Positions 1-6,309 of a DNA stretch of 6,309 nt are shown here, piece by piece. The stretch's first letter is position 1, and every line of letters begins with the position of its first letter. Source of the stretch: Bacteroidales bacterium (GTDB lineage: Bacteria > Bacteroidota > Bacteroidia > Bacteroidales > Muribaculaceae); the NCBI GenBank assembly GCA_014800105.1, contig JAAVGQ010000013.1, forward strand, positions 12,142 to 18,450, read 5' to 3'. A program made the translations under genes and the position numbers. The notes beneath the pieces are model-generated. The model had not been told where the DNA came from. It ran no database searches and was given only the letters and a program-made list of their open reading frames with translations.

Positions 1-363
1 CCGGGACCGATGGAATATCGCGGTGTACGGGTTGCTGACGGACAGCAGATTTTCCATGTGGGGCCGCTCGAGGATGGTACAAACAATGTGGGAGAGTATC
101 TTGCATTGGTTCACGCTCTTGCGCTCCTTGACAAGCAGGGTGACCACCTCACGCCCATCTATTCGGACAGCCGCACCGCGCTTTCCTGGCTGCGCAACCG
201 CGCCCACAAGTCAAAACTTGCACGCACTGCCGCCAATGCCAAAATTTTTGATATGCTTGCGCGAGCTGACGCGTGGTTACAGTCTCACCCGGTGTTGAAT
301 CCCGTCCTAAAATGGGACACGGACAACTGGGGCGAGATTCCTGCTGACTTCGGACGAAAATAA
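1..363 (+). CDS. Ribonuclease H, Bacteroidetes viroplasmin-type (5' partial)
   Basis: This is the C-terminal part of an RNase H that cuts the RNA strand of RNA:DNA hybrids in the cytoplasm. The reading frame is open from base 1 (Pro-Gly-Pro precedes the first Met at 10-12), so that Met is internal and the gene starts upstream. The PGPMEYRGV stretch normally follows the first catalytic Asp strand (AVDAACSGN in relatives), which is therefore outside the window. Numbered from the Met at 10, the second carboxylate is Glu29 in TNNVGEYLAL, the third is Asp53 in IYSDSRTA, and the last is probably Asp113 in the C-terminal WGEIPADFGRK. That ending is a hallmark of the Bacteroidetes proteins, which usually carry an N-terminal viroplasmin-like (Cauli_VI) hybrid-binding domain; its presence here is inferred, not seen. 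The gene converges on menA with 15 bp between stop codons. Family assignment is firm; the exact subtype is likely. Confidence 0.9.
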   Translation, partial: PGPMEYRGVRVADGQQIFHVGPLEDGTNNVGEYLALVHALALLDKQGDHLTPIYSDSRTALSWLRNRAHKSKLARTAANAKIFDMLARADAWLQSHPVLNPVLKWDTDNWGEIPADFGRK

Positions 364-378
364 CCTTATAGCCTGCTC

Positions 379-1275
379 TTAAGGCGCGAGGACAGCAAGC
401 AGAAAGCTCACTGAATAAAAGAACATGAGGAGTGCCGTCTTTCCCAGCAAGGGATTGAGGGCACTTCCGTTCAATACCTCCATCTTCCACCACAGTGACA
501 GGTGGGAAACCAGGAACAGGAAGGGGAAAACCAGCGTCCATGCTGACTGTGCCAGCCACGAGGGAATCATGAGAATAACGGCTGCGATACCGTTAATGAG
601 GTAAATAGTTCTCACGGCATGGCGTCCCCATTTTACCGCAAGGGTTATTTTACCGCTTTCGCGGTCATCTTCTACATCGCGGTAATTATTGACAATCAAA
701 ATGTTGGCACCCAAAAGACCGATAGCTGCAGCTCCACACCACACTTCACCCGGAATACTCCCTCCCGGCAACCAGGAAACCATCTGCACATAAAATGAGA
801 GGGATACGGGAACAAGGCCAAAGAAAAAGAAAACTGCAACCTCACCGAGTGCGTGGCGTGACAAGGGGTAGGGGCCGGCGGAATAGCTTAGCGCTCCGAG
901 AACGATAATCACGCCGGCTGCAACAAGTTGCCAGCCTCCATAAGGAATAAGGCAACATCCCACGGCCGCTGCAATTCCAAGCGTGACGAAAGTAGCTATT
1001 TTCATTGCCCGCGGGGGAATGTCACCCTCAGTGACACCACGGCGGGGACCCACACGTCCGGGCTTGTCAAGGCCGTCCTTATAGTCGTAATATTCGTTGG
1101 CGAAGTTTGATGCTATCTGTGCAAGCACTGCAAATGAAGCACATAACGCTACTACAGTCCAGTTAACGACGCTATACATCACGGCATAACCCGCGGCAGC
1201 CGTTACCCCGGCAAGCGATACCGGCAGCGTGCGCAATCTCATGGCTTCAATCCAGCATTTTATGATATTTCCCAT
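379..1275 (-). CDS. menA: 1,4-dihydroxy-2-naphthoate polyprenyltransferase (menaquinone synthesis)
   Basis: This is a membrane enzyme of the UbiA family. It attaches a polyprenyl chain to 1,4-dihydroxy-2-naphthoate, releasing CO2 and pyrophosphate, to form demethylmenaquinone. The 298-aa length is usual for MenA. The first Asp-rich motif lies at residues 60-70 (N60, D64, D67, D70 in NEYYDYKDGLD), followed by the K-P-G-R-V-G-P-R-R-G segment. The second lies at 196-204 (NNYRDVEDD) and leads into SGKITLAVKWG, the MenA signature. These Asp residues bind Mg-diphosphate in the family. About nine hydrophobic segments are visible, roughly at 15-35, 38-58, 93-112, 115-133, 145-165, 178-197, 221-239, 243-262 and 277-296. 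The start at 1275 is favoured because the preceding frame has a stop at 1294-1296 and IEAMRLRTLPVSL is the usual N-terminus. It is transcribed divergently from pta. Other UbiA enzymes (UbiA, heme O synthase) fit the motifs less well. Confidence 0.93.
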   Translation of the reverse strand: MGNIIKCWIEAMRLRTLPVSLAGVTAAAGYAVMYSVVNWTVVALCASFAVLAQIASNFANEYYDYKDGLDKPGRVGPRRGVTEGDIPPRAMKIATFVTLGIAAAVGCCLIPYGGWQLVAAGVIIVLGALSYSAGPYPLSRHALGEVAVFFFFGLVPVSLSFYVQMVSWLPGGSIPGEVWCGAAAIGLLGANILIVNNYRDVEDDRESGKITLAVKWGRHAVRTIYLINGIAAVILMIPSWLAQSAWTLVFPFLFLVSHLSLWWKMEVLNGSALNPLLGKTALLMFFYSVSFLLAVLAP

Positions 1276-1303
1276 TTCAAAGTATTCTATGTTTCATCAA
1301 ATA

Positions 1304-1311
1304 CAAAGTTA
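1304..1311 (-). promoter_or_regulatory. Candidate -7 promoter element for menA
   Basis: Read on the minus strand this is TAACTTTG, an exact match to the Bacteroidetes -7 consensus TAnnTTTG. It lies 28 bp upstream of the menA start, implying a leader of roughly 20 nt. No good TTTG-like -33 element is found at the expected distance on the minus strand, so the promoter is supported by one half only. Confidence 0.5.
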
Positions 1312-1331
1312 CTAAGATTTTTTTATGTTTT

Positions 1332-1366
1332 TTTGAACTATCACGGTATAAATTTTGGTATCTTTG
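1332..1366 (+). promoter_or_regulatory. Candidate promoter of the pta-ackA-ddh-pgi unit
   Basis: A TTTG at 1332-1335, inside a T-rich run, could be the -33 element. TATCTTTG at 1359-1366 matches the Bacteroidetes -7 consensus TAnnTTTG exactly. The 23-bp spacing is at the long end of the accepted range. Transcription would begin near 1373, leaving a leader of about 75 nt before the pta start at 1448. It is the only plus-strand match I found upstream of the four-gene unit. Confidence 0.6.
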
Positions 1367-1447
1367 TGTGTTGCAATGCCGTGCTCCGTACTCAAATGAA
1401 GCACTACACTACATACCAATGAAATTCAAGATTAAAATATACAATAT

Positions 1448-2464
1448 ATGGAACTCTTTCAACTGATGACAGAACGCGCTAAGAAAAATCCCCAGCGCAT
1501 TGTCCTCCCCGAGGGAAACGAACCCCGTACTCTCACAGCAGCTGACCGCATTATCGCTGACGGTCTTGCTCAGATTATCCTTATCGGTGACCCCGTAGAA
1601 ATCAAGCAACTCGCTGCTGAACTTAAACTTAACAATATTGATAAAGCAACAATCGTTAATCCGGCCGACGAAAAAGTAATTGACCGCTACGCTCCTCTTT
1701 TCTTTGACCTGCGCAAGAGCAAGGGTATCTCAATGGAGGAAGCCCGCCTCACTACTGCCAATCCTCTTTACCTGGGCTGCCTCATGGTGAAGGCAGGTGA
1801 TGCTGACGGTCAGGTTGCCGGTGCAATGAATACTACAGGTAACGTTCTCCGTGCCGCTTTCCAGGTTATCAAGACTCAGCCCGGTATCAGCGTCGTTTCA
1901 GGTGCATTCATCATGTTGCTTCCTGAGGGTTCACCCTTCGGTACCAATGGCATCCTCGTGTTTGCTGACTGTGCTGTAGTTCCTGATCCCACGGCTGCCG
2001 AGCTTGCTCAGATCGCCCTCTCAACCGCCCGCACTGCACGCGACATCGCCGGTATCGAGCCCCGCGTTGCAATGCTCAGCTTCTCAACCAAGGGTAGCGC
2101 CAAGCATGAGCGCGTAGAAAAGGTTATCGATGCTCTCGCTCTCGCGAAGGAAGCTGATCCTAACCTTATTATCGATGGTGAACTTCAGGCTGACGCTGCA
2201 ATAGTTCCCACCGTGTGTGCATCAAAGGCTCCCATGTCACCCCTCGCCGGGCGCGCTAATGTTCTCGTGTTCCCCTCACTCGAGGTTGGTAACATCGCCT
2301 ACAAGCTCGTTCAGCGTCTTGCCGGTGTTCAGGCAGTGGGTCCCGTTCTTCAGGGTCTTGCAGCTCCCGTCAACGACCTTTCACGCGGATGCTTCCCTGA
2401 GGATATCTACAAAACCATCATCATGACAGCTAATCAGGCTATCGGTCTTAAAAACAATAAATAA
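1448..2464 (+). CDS. pta: Phosphate acetyltransferase
   Basis: This cytoplasmic enzyme interconverts acetyl-CoA plus phosphate with acetyl phosphate plus CoA, the first step of acetate formation. At 338 aa it is the short form, consisting of the PTA/PTB catalytic domain alone, without the N-terminal DRTGG and P-loop-like regions of the ~700-aa enterobacterial enzyme. Recognisable features are [14 protein letters not shown] near residues 19-32, the glycine-rich [15 protein letters not shown] at 116-130, [12 protein letters not shown] at 209-220, and [11 protein letters not shown] at 310-320. Ser312, Arg313 and Asp319 of that last motif correspond to the active-site Ser309/Arg310/Asp316 of the Methanosarcina enzyme. 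The start is fixed by an in-frame stop at 1433-1435. The upstream bases are A-rich with no Shine-Dalgarno site, as usual in Bacteroidetes. ackA follows after 13 bp, the standard pairing, which argues against a phosphate butyryltransferase. Confidence 0.96.
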   Translation: MELFQLMTERAKKNPQRIVLPEGNEPRTLTAADRIIADGLAQIILIGDPVEIKQLAAELKLNNIDKATIVNPADEKVIDRYAPLFFDLRKSKGISMEEARLTTANPLYLGCLMVKAGDADGQVAGAMNTTGNVLRAAFQVIKTQPGISVVSGAFIMLLPEGSPFGTNGILVFADCAVVPDPTAAELAQIALSTARTARDIAGIEPRVAMLSFSTKGSAKHERVEKVIDALALAKEADPNLIIDGELQADAAIVPTVCASKAPMSPLAGRANVLVFPSLEVGNIAYKLVQRLAGVQAVGPVLQGLAAPVNDLSRGCFPEDIYKTIIMTANQAIGLKNNK

Positions 2465-2477
2465 TCCAAATATAGAC

Positions 2478-3680
2478 ATGAAAATTCTCGTTCTCAACTG
2501 CGGCAGCAGCTCAGTAAAATATAAACTTATCGACACCGATAATGACCGCACCCTCGCTGAAGGAGGCGTTGAAAAAATAGGTCTTCATGACGGATTCCTT
2601 AAATTCAAGAAAGCTGACGGCAGCAAGGAAATCACCGAGCTTGGTCTCACTGACCACAAGGGTGCTGTTGAAGCTATTCTCGCTAACCTCACTGATCCCG
2701 TGGTTGGTTGCATCAAGAGCTACAACGAGATTGACGCAGTGGGTCACCGCGTGGTGCATGGTGCCGAGAAGTTCAATAAGAGCGTTCTTATCACTCCCGA
2801 GGTTATCCAGCAGGTAAAGGATTGCTATGACCTCGCACCTCTCCACAATCCCGCTAACGTGATTGGAATCGAGGCCATCGAGGCAGTACTCCCCGGCATC
2901 AAGCAGGTGGGTGTATTCGACACTGCTTTCCACCAGACTATGCCCGCCAAGAGCTTCATGTATGCTCTCCCTTACAAGTTCTATAAAGAGGACGGCGTGC
3001 GTCGCTACGGCTTCCACGGTACCAGCCACCGCTACGTTTCACAGCGCGTGTGTGAATTCCTCGGAGTAAATCCTGAGGACAAGAAAATCATCACTTGCCA
3101 CATTGGTAACGGCGGTTCAATCACAGCTGTTCTCAACGGCAAGAGTGTTGACACTTCAATGGGCCTCACTCCCACTGAGGGTCTAATGATGGGTACCCGC
3201 GTGGGTGACGTAGACCCCGGTGCTCTTGCATTCCTCATGAAGAAATATAACTGGACTGCCGACGATCTACAGCGCGTAATCAACAAAGAGAGCGGCATGG
3301 CCGGCGTGAGCGAGATTTCAAGCGACATGCGCGAGATTGAACAGGCTGACAAAGATGGTAACAAACGCGCCCAGATGGCTCTCGAAATGTATGAGCAGCG
3401 CATTCTTAAATACATCGGTGCTTATGCTGCTGAAATGGGTGGTGTTGATATCATCGTCTTCACCGGTGGTGTCGGTGAAAACCAGACAGGCGTTCGTGAA
3501 AACGTGTGCCGCCCCCTCGCATTCATGGGTGTAGAGCTTGATAACGAGCTCAATGCACGCATTCGCGGTGAGGAAGCTGTTATTTCATCTCCCGCTTCAC
3601 GCGTTAAAGTGTGTGTAATTCCCACTGATGAGGAACTTATGATTGCCCGTGACACGCAGTCAATCGTTTCTGCACTCTGA
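2478..3680 (+). CDS. ackA: Acetate kinase
   Basis: AckA transfers the phosphate of acetyl phosphate to ADP, giving acetate and ATP. It completes the Pta-AckA branch and yields ATP by substrate-level phosphorylation in the cytoplasm. The protein is 400 aa, the normal length, and spans both halves of the ASKHA fold. The N-terminal signature MKILVLNCGSSSVKYKL contains Asn7. Other active-site residues sit almost exactly where they do in the Methanosarcina enzyme: Arg91 in VGHRVVHG, Asp148 in GVFDTAFHQTMP, His180 in YGFHGTSHRYVS, Arg241 in GLMMGTRVGDVDPG, and Glu385 near the C-terminus in PTDEELMIARDT. The phosphate-binding loop CHIGNGGS is at 207-214 and the adenosine-binding FTGGVGEN at 328-335. 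It begins 13 bp after pta and is almost certainly co-transcribed. All catalytic residues are present; nothing suggests butyrate kinase. Confidence 0.98.
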   Translation: MKILVLNCGSSSVKYKLIDTDNDRTLAEGGVEKIGLHDGFLKFKKADGSKEITELGLTDHKGAVEAILANLTDPVVGCIKSYNEIDAVGHRVVHGAEKFNKSVLITPEVIQQVKDCYDLAPLHNPANVIGIEAIEAVLPGIKQVGVFDTAFHQTMPAKSFMYALPYKFYKEDGVRRYGFHGTSHRYVSQRVCEFLGVNPEDKKIITCHIGNGGSITAVLNGKSVDTSMGLTPTEGLMMGTRVGDVDPGALAFLMKKYNWTADDLQRVINKESGMAGVSEISSDMREIEQADKDGNKRAQMALEMYEQRILKYIGAYAAEMGGVDIIVFTGGVGENQTGVRENVCRPLAFMGVELDNELNARIRGEEAVISSPASRVKVCVIPTDEELMIARDTQSIVSAL

Positions 3681-3720
3681 TAGGTATAAATTAAGGTAAA
3701 AAAGATAAAATTATAAGATT

Positions 3721-4608
3721 ATGAAAGTTGCAATCGTAGGTTACGGTAACATAGGCAAATTCGTGCTTGATGCTGTGCTTGAAGCTCCTGACATGGAGGT
3801 GGCAGGTATCGTGCGCCGTAACATCACCAATAATCCCCCCGAGCTCGCACCTTACAAGGTAGTGACTGATATTGCCGAGCTGGGACACGTTGACGTGGCC
3901 ATCCTCTGCACTCCTACCCGTGAGGTACAGGTTCATGCTGAGCGTTACCTCGCTATGGGTATCAATACCGTCGATAGCTTCGACATCCATCAGGCTATCC
4001 CCGCGTTGCGCCGCGACCTTGGTAAGGTGGCACGCGAACACGGAACGGTCGCTATCATCTCAGCAGGCTGGGACCCCGGAAGCGACTCAATCGTGCGCAC
4101 TCTTATGGAAGCTGCTGCACCCAAGGGCGTGACTTACACTAACTTCGGTCCCGGTATGAGCATGGGTCACACCGTGTGTGTTAAATCCAAGCCTGGCGTT
4201 AAGGACGCGCTCTCAATGACTATACCACTGGGCACCGGTATCCATCGCCGCATGGTGTATGTCGAGCTCGAGCCTGGCGCAAAGCTTGAGGATGTGACCG
4301 CTGCTGTCAAGGCTGACCTCTATTTTGCAAGCGATGAGACTCACGTTATGGCTGTTGACTGCGTCGCCGACGTCAAGGACATGGGACACGGCGTTCACAT
4401 GACCCGCAAGGGCGTTTCAGGACGCACTCACTCTCAGCGTTTCGAGTTCTCAATGGCTATCAACAACCCGGCTCTCACGGCCCAGATTCTCGTGGGAGTT
4501 GCCCGTGCATCCATGCTCCAGAAGCCCGGTTGCTACACTATGATTGAAATCCCGGTGATCGATCTTCTTCCCGGTGATCGCGAACAGCTCGTTGCACACC
4601 TCGTGTAA
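3721..4608 (+). CDS. ddh: meso-Diaminopimelate D-dehydrogenase
   Basis: The enzyme reversibly aminates L-tetrahydrodipicolinate with ammonia and NADPH to give meso-2,6-diaminopimelate, a one-step route to the precursor of lysine and peptidoglycan cross-links. The N-terminal Rossmann fold shows VAIVGYGNIGKF at residues 3-14, and Arg32/Arg33 after the second strand are suited to the NADP 2'-phosphate. ILCTPTREV at 61-69, DSFDIH at 85-90, SAGWDPGSDS at 114-123 and FGPGMSMGHTV at 142-152 are conserved family segments; the WDPG loop contributes to substrate binding. IPLGTGIHRRMVYVE and RINNP-like AINNPALTAQ lie in the C-terminal half. At 295 aa it is shorter than the ~320-aa corynebacterial (type I) enzyme and resembles the ~299-aa type II group. 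The start is fixed by an in-frame stop at 3706-3708. It follows ackA by 40 bp with no visible promoter, so co-transcription with the acetate genes is inferred. Confidence 0.93.
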   Translation: MKVAIVGYGNIGKFVLDAVLEAPDMEVAGIVRRNITNNPPELAPYKVVTDIAELGHVDVAILCTPTREVQVHAERYLAMGINTVDSFDIHQAIPALRRDLGKVAREHGTVAIISAGWDPGSDSIVRTLMEAAAPKGVTYTNFGPGMSMGHTVCVKSKPGVKDALSMTIPLGTGIHRRMVYVELEPGAKLEDVTAAVKADLYFASDETHVMAVDCVADVKDMGHGVHMTRKGVSGRTHSQRFEFSMAINNPALTAQILVGVARASMLQKPGCYTMIEIPVIDLLPGDREQLVAHLV

Positions 4609-4651
4609 AGAACTGAATTAACTAAATGTCAAATAATTAAAAGAATATAAG

Positions 4652-5971
4652 ATGATTAAACTTAACATTGACCACGCTCTCGGTAATGTCATCAACCGTG
4701 CTGATGTAGAAGCACTCTCACCCGCAGCAGCTAAAGCTATAGATGACCTTAACAACGGCACCGGTGCCGGTAATGACTTCCTGGGCTGGGTTAACCTTCC
4801 TTCACAGACTCCCGATTCCCTGATTGCTGACATCGAGGCCACTGCAGCAGCTCTCCAGCGTGATTGCGAGGTTGTTGTAGCAATAGGTATCGGTGGCAGC
4901 TATCTTGGCGCGAAGGCCGTTATCGAGGCTCTCGGCAACCAGTTCGCTCCCACTAAGACTCCCATTGTATTTGCGGGCCAGAACATCGGCGAGGATTACC
5001 TCTTTGAACTTCAGGAATACCTCAAGGGAAAGAAATTCGGTATCATTGTAATCTCAAAGTCAGGAACTACAACTGAGCCTGCTATAGCGTTCCGCCTCCT
5101 CAAGGAGCAGCTCGAAGCAGCTCTCGGTAAGGCTGAGGCTTCCAAGCGCATCGTAGCTATCACTGATGCTAAGCGTGGTGCACTTCGCCAGCTCGCTACT
5201 GAGGAAGGTTACAAGACTTTCGTTATTGAGGACAATGTGGGCGGTCGTTTCTCAGTTCTCACTCCCGTGGGTCTTCTTCCCATCGCCGTTGCCGGCTTCG
5301 ACATTCGTGCTCTCCTCGACGGAGCAAAGGCTATGGAAGCTGCTACTGCCAAGGCCGGTGCTGACAATCTCGCACAGCTCTACGCTGAAACCCGTAACGC
5401 TCTTTATAACAGCGGCAAGAAGATTGAAATCCTCGTCAACTACAATCCCAAGCTTCACTTCCTCGCTGAGTGGTGGAAACAGCTCTACGGCGAGAGCGAA
5501 GGTAAGGAACACAAGGGTATCTTCCCTGCAGCTGTCGATAACTCAACTGACCTTCACTCAATGGGCCAGTGGATTCAGGATGGCGAGCGCACTATCTTCG
5601 AGACCGTAATCTCAGTAGCCAAGTCAGCTCACGAGGTAATCATCCCCGGCGATGACGCTAACCTCGACGGCCTTAACTATATCGCTGGCAAGCACGTTGA
5701 CGAAGTGAATAAGATGGCTGAACTCGGCACCCGCATCGCGCACGTTGACGGCGGTGTTCCCAACATCCACATCACCATCGAAGCCTTGAATGAAAAGAAC
5801 CTCGGCGAAATCATCTACTTCTTCGAGAAAGCTTGCGGTATAAGCGGTTACATCCTCGGTGTTAATCCCTTCAACCAGCCCGGCGTAGAGGACTACAAGC
5901 GCAACATGTTTGCCCTCCTCGCAAAGCCCGGCTACGAAAAAGAGACCGAAGCTATCCGCGCCAAGCTCTAA
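4652..5971 (+). CDS. pgi: Glucose-6-phosphate isomerase
   Basis: Pgi interconverts glucose 6-phosphate and fructose 6-phosphate in glycolysis and gluconeogenesis. The 439-aa product is the short bacterial form (about 450 aa in Bacillus), with two SIS-type sugar isomerase domains. [14 protein letters not shown] at 78-90 and [12 protein letters not shown] at 133-144 form the phosphate-binding region. [13 protein letters not shown] at 195-207 fits the first PROSITE Pgi signature, and [19 protein letters not shown] at 399-417 fits the second. By comparison with the Bacillus enzyme the catalytic residues are Glu281 in YGESEGK, His302 in DLHSMGQ and Lys416 in EDYKR; all are present. An in-frame stop at 4634-4636 fixes the start. 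The 43-bp gap after ddh shows no TAnnTTTG element, and a strong terminator lies 23 bp past the stop, so this is the last gene of the unit. In many Bacteroides genomes pgi instead follows gpsA (from memory). Confidence 0.97.
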   Translation: MIKLNIDHALGNVINRADVEALSPAAAKAIDDLNNGTGAGNDFLGWVNLPSQTPDSLIADIEATAAALQRDCEVVVAIGIGGSYLGAKAVIEALGNQFAPTKTPIVFAGQNIGEDYLFELQEYLKGKKFGIIVISKSGTTTEPAIAFRLLKEQLEAALGKAEASKRIVAITDAKRGALRQLATEEGYKTFVIEDNVGGRFSVLTPVGLLPIAVAGFDIRALLDGAKAMEAATAKAGADNLAQLYAETRNALYNSGKKIEILVNYNPKLHFLAEWWKQLYGESEGKEHKGIFPAAVDNSTDLHSMGQWIQDGERTIFETVISVAKSAHEVIIPGDDANLDGLNYIAGKHVDEVNKMAELGTRIAHVDGGVPNIHITIEALNEKNLGEIIYFFEKACGISGYILGVNPFNQPGVEDYKRNMFALLAKPGYEKETEAIRAKL

Positions 5972-5994
5972 TCCTGCAAAATAACTCTATTTAT

Positions 5995-6040
5995 AATGCC
6001 ACTTGTGACCGAGGGAATGGTCACAAGTGGCATTCTTTTT
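5995..6040 (+). terminator. Intrinsic terminator after pgi
   Basis: A perfect 16-bp inverted repeat, with arms at 5995-6010 and 6019-6034, encloses an 8-nt loop (GAGGGAAT). It is followed at once by C and five T (6035-6040). It sits 23 bp after the pgi stop codon. No matching T-run is seen on the minus-strand side, so it looks one-directional and should end the pta-ackA-ddh-pgi transcript. Confidence 0.92.
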
Positions 6041-6057
6041 CGTACATGGACATTTTC

Positions 6058-6089
6058 ATTGGAATTATTATAGTTTATTTTTAATTTTG
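6058..6089 (+). promoter_or_regulatory. Candidate promoter of the downstream ATPase gene
   Basis: TAATTTTG at 6082-6089 matches the Bacteroidetes -7 consensus TAnnTTTG. ATTG at 6058-6061 is a three-of-four match to the -33 element, with a 20-bp spacing. The predicted start site near 6096 gives a leader of about 30 nt before the ATG at 6125. The position directly after a terminator supports an independent transcription unit. Confidence 0.55.
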
Positions 6090-6124
6090 TAAAATCTTAA
6101 GTATAACTTTAAAATTTCAAAAGT

Positions 6125-6309
6125 ATGACTGAATATGTTAGACGTGAGATCTCTGATAAAATACTGGAAGTTCAGAAATATTATCCCGTTACTACCATTA
6201 CCGGCCCTCGCCAGTCAGGGAAGACGTCATTGTGTCGTCATTTGTTTCCCGGCTATACTTATGTAAATCTTGAAGACTTGACCACAAGGGGTAGAGCAAT
6301 TTCTGATCC
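6125..6309 (+). CDS. AAA-family ATPase, probably AAA_14/DUF4143 type (3' partial)
   Basis: Only the first 61 codons are in the window; the frame is open at the right edge. The translation begins MTEYVRREISDKILEV and then shows a Walker A loop, GPRQSGKTS, at residues 27-35, preceded by a hydrophobic TTIT strand. The following segment, GYTYVNLEDLTTRGRAISD, matches the pattern of the large AAA_14 plus DUF4143 family, in which this strand normally reads YVNLEDPDTR. Full-length members are about 380-450 aa; the Walker B and the DUF4143 domain would lie beyond the window. The cellular role of the family is largely unknown. Copies are numerous in Bacteroidales genomes and some have been suggested to act in toxin-antitoxin-like or mobile contexts, which cannot be judged here. 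An in-frame stop at 6110-6112 supports the start. It has its own candidate promoter. Confidence 0.85.
   Translation, partial: MTEYVRREISDKILEVQKYYPVTTITGPRQSGKTSLCRHLFPGYTYVNLEDLTTRGRAISD

Larger units (their letters stand above)
1276..1447. other. Divergent intergenic region between menA and pta
   Basis: This 172-bp AT-rich spacer holds the promoters for both divergent genes. It has a minus-strand -7 element at 1304-1311 and a plus-strand -33/-7 pair at 1332-1366, described separately. The remaining stretch, 1367-1447, would be the untranslated leader of pta. It is about 75 nt long, has no obvious stable hairpin and no Shine-Dalgarno sequence, and holds three short overlapping start-stop frames. 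No RNA gene or known riboswitch was recognised. Confidence 0.7.

Noticed and set aside
364..385. Possible shared terminator between the convergent RNase H and menA genes (GCCT at 371-374 and AGGC at 382-385).
   Set aside because: The stem is only 4 bp, has no T-run on either side and overlaps the menA stop; too weak to call.
149..559. A 136-codon minus-strand open frame across the RNase H and menA 3' ends.
   Set aside because: It overlaps two well-supported genes, runs in a different frame from menA, and its Pro/Cys-rich translation resembles no family I know.
1409..1609. A 66-codon minus-strand open frame covering the pta start.
   Set aside because: It is antisense to the conserved N-terminus of pta and has no promoter element or recognisable domain.
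2511..3029. A 172-codon minus-strand open frame inside ackA.
   Set aside because: It lies wholly antisense to a gene with all acetate kinase residues intact, shows no recognisable domain, and is explained by codon bias of the sense strand.
5166..5609. A 147-codon plus-strand open frame inside pgi.
   Set aside because: It is an alternate-frame shadow of pgi, rich in Ser/Leu/Thr as expected from shifted reading, with no start context of its own.
1..6309. CRISPR arrays, tRNA or rRNA genes, insertion sequences, phage genes or a novel defence or mobile system.
   Set aside because: No regularly spaced repeats, cloverleaf sequences, transposase or integrase motifs or unexplained long gaps are visible; almost all of the window is accounted for by known metabolic genes.

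Overview
The window looks like ordinary chromosomal core metabolism from an anaerobic, fermentative member of the Bacteroidales. Three things point there. Initiation regions are A-rich and lack Shine-Dalgarno sites. The three promoter candidates carry the Bacteroidetes -7 element TAnnTTTG. The protein set is typical: the Bacteroides form of RNase H ending in WGEIPADFGRK, a menaquinone-type MenA, a short single-domain Pta, a ~295-aa diaminopimelate dehydrogenase and a ~440-aa Pgi. A Muribaculaceae-like genus is a guess from codon use and gene order, not shown by the sequence.

Layout from left to right. Positions 1-363 (+) hold the 3' part of an RNase H gene whose start lies outside the window. 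It converges, with a 15-bp gap, on menA (379-1275, -), which encodes a polytopic membrane prenyltransferase of menaquinone synthesis. A 172-bp divergent intergenic region (1276-1447) carries a -7 element for menA on the minus strand and a good promoter for pta on the plus strand.

Four plus-strand genes follow with gaps of 13, 40 and 43 bp: pta (1448-2464), ackA (2478-3680), ddh (3721-4608) and pgi (4652-5971). No promoter-like element is visible in those gaps. The first clear terminator is a perfect 16-bp hairpin with a T-run at 5995-6040, so the four genes are probably one transcription unit. A separate AT-rich promoter region then leads into the first 61 codons of an AAA/DUF4143-type ATPase (6125 to the window end).

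Functionally, Pgi feeds hexose phosphate through glycolysis. Pta and AckA turn acetyl-CoA into acetate with ATP formation, the main energy-yielding fermentation branch. Ddh links the unit to lysine and peptidoglycan precursor synthesis by making meso-diaminopimelate with ammonia and NADPH. MenA supplies menaquinone for the anaerobic (for example fumarate-reducing) electron chain. I found no convincing new biological system. The points most worth a second look are the mixed gene content of the pta-ackA-ddh-pgi unit, the short (type II-like) Ddh, and a chain of three overlapping micro-ORFs in the pta leader.
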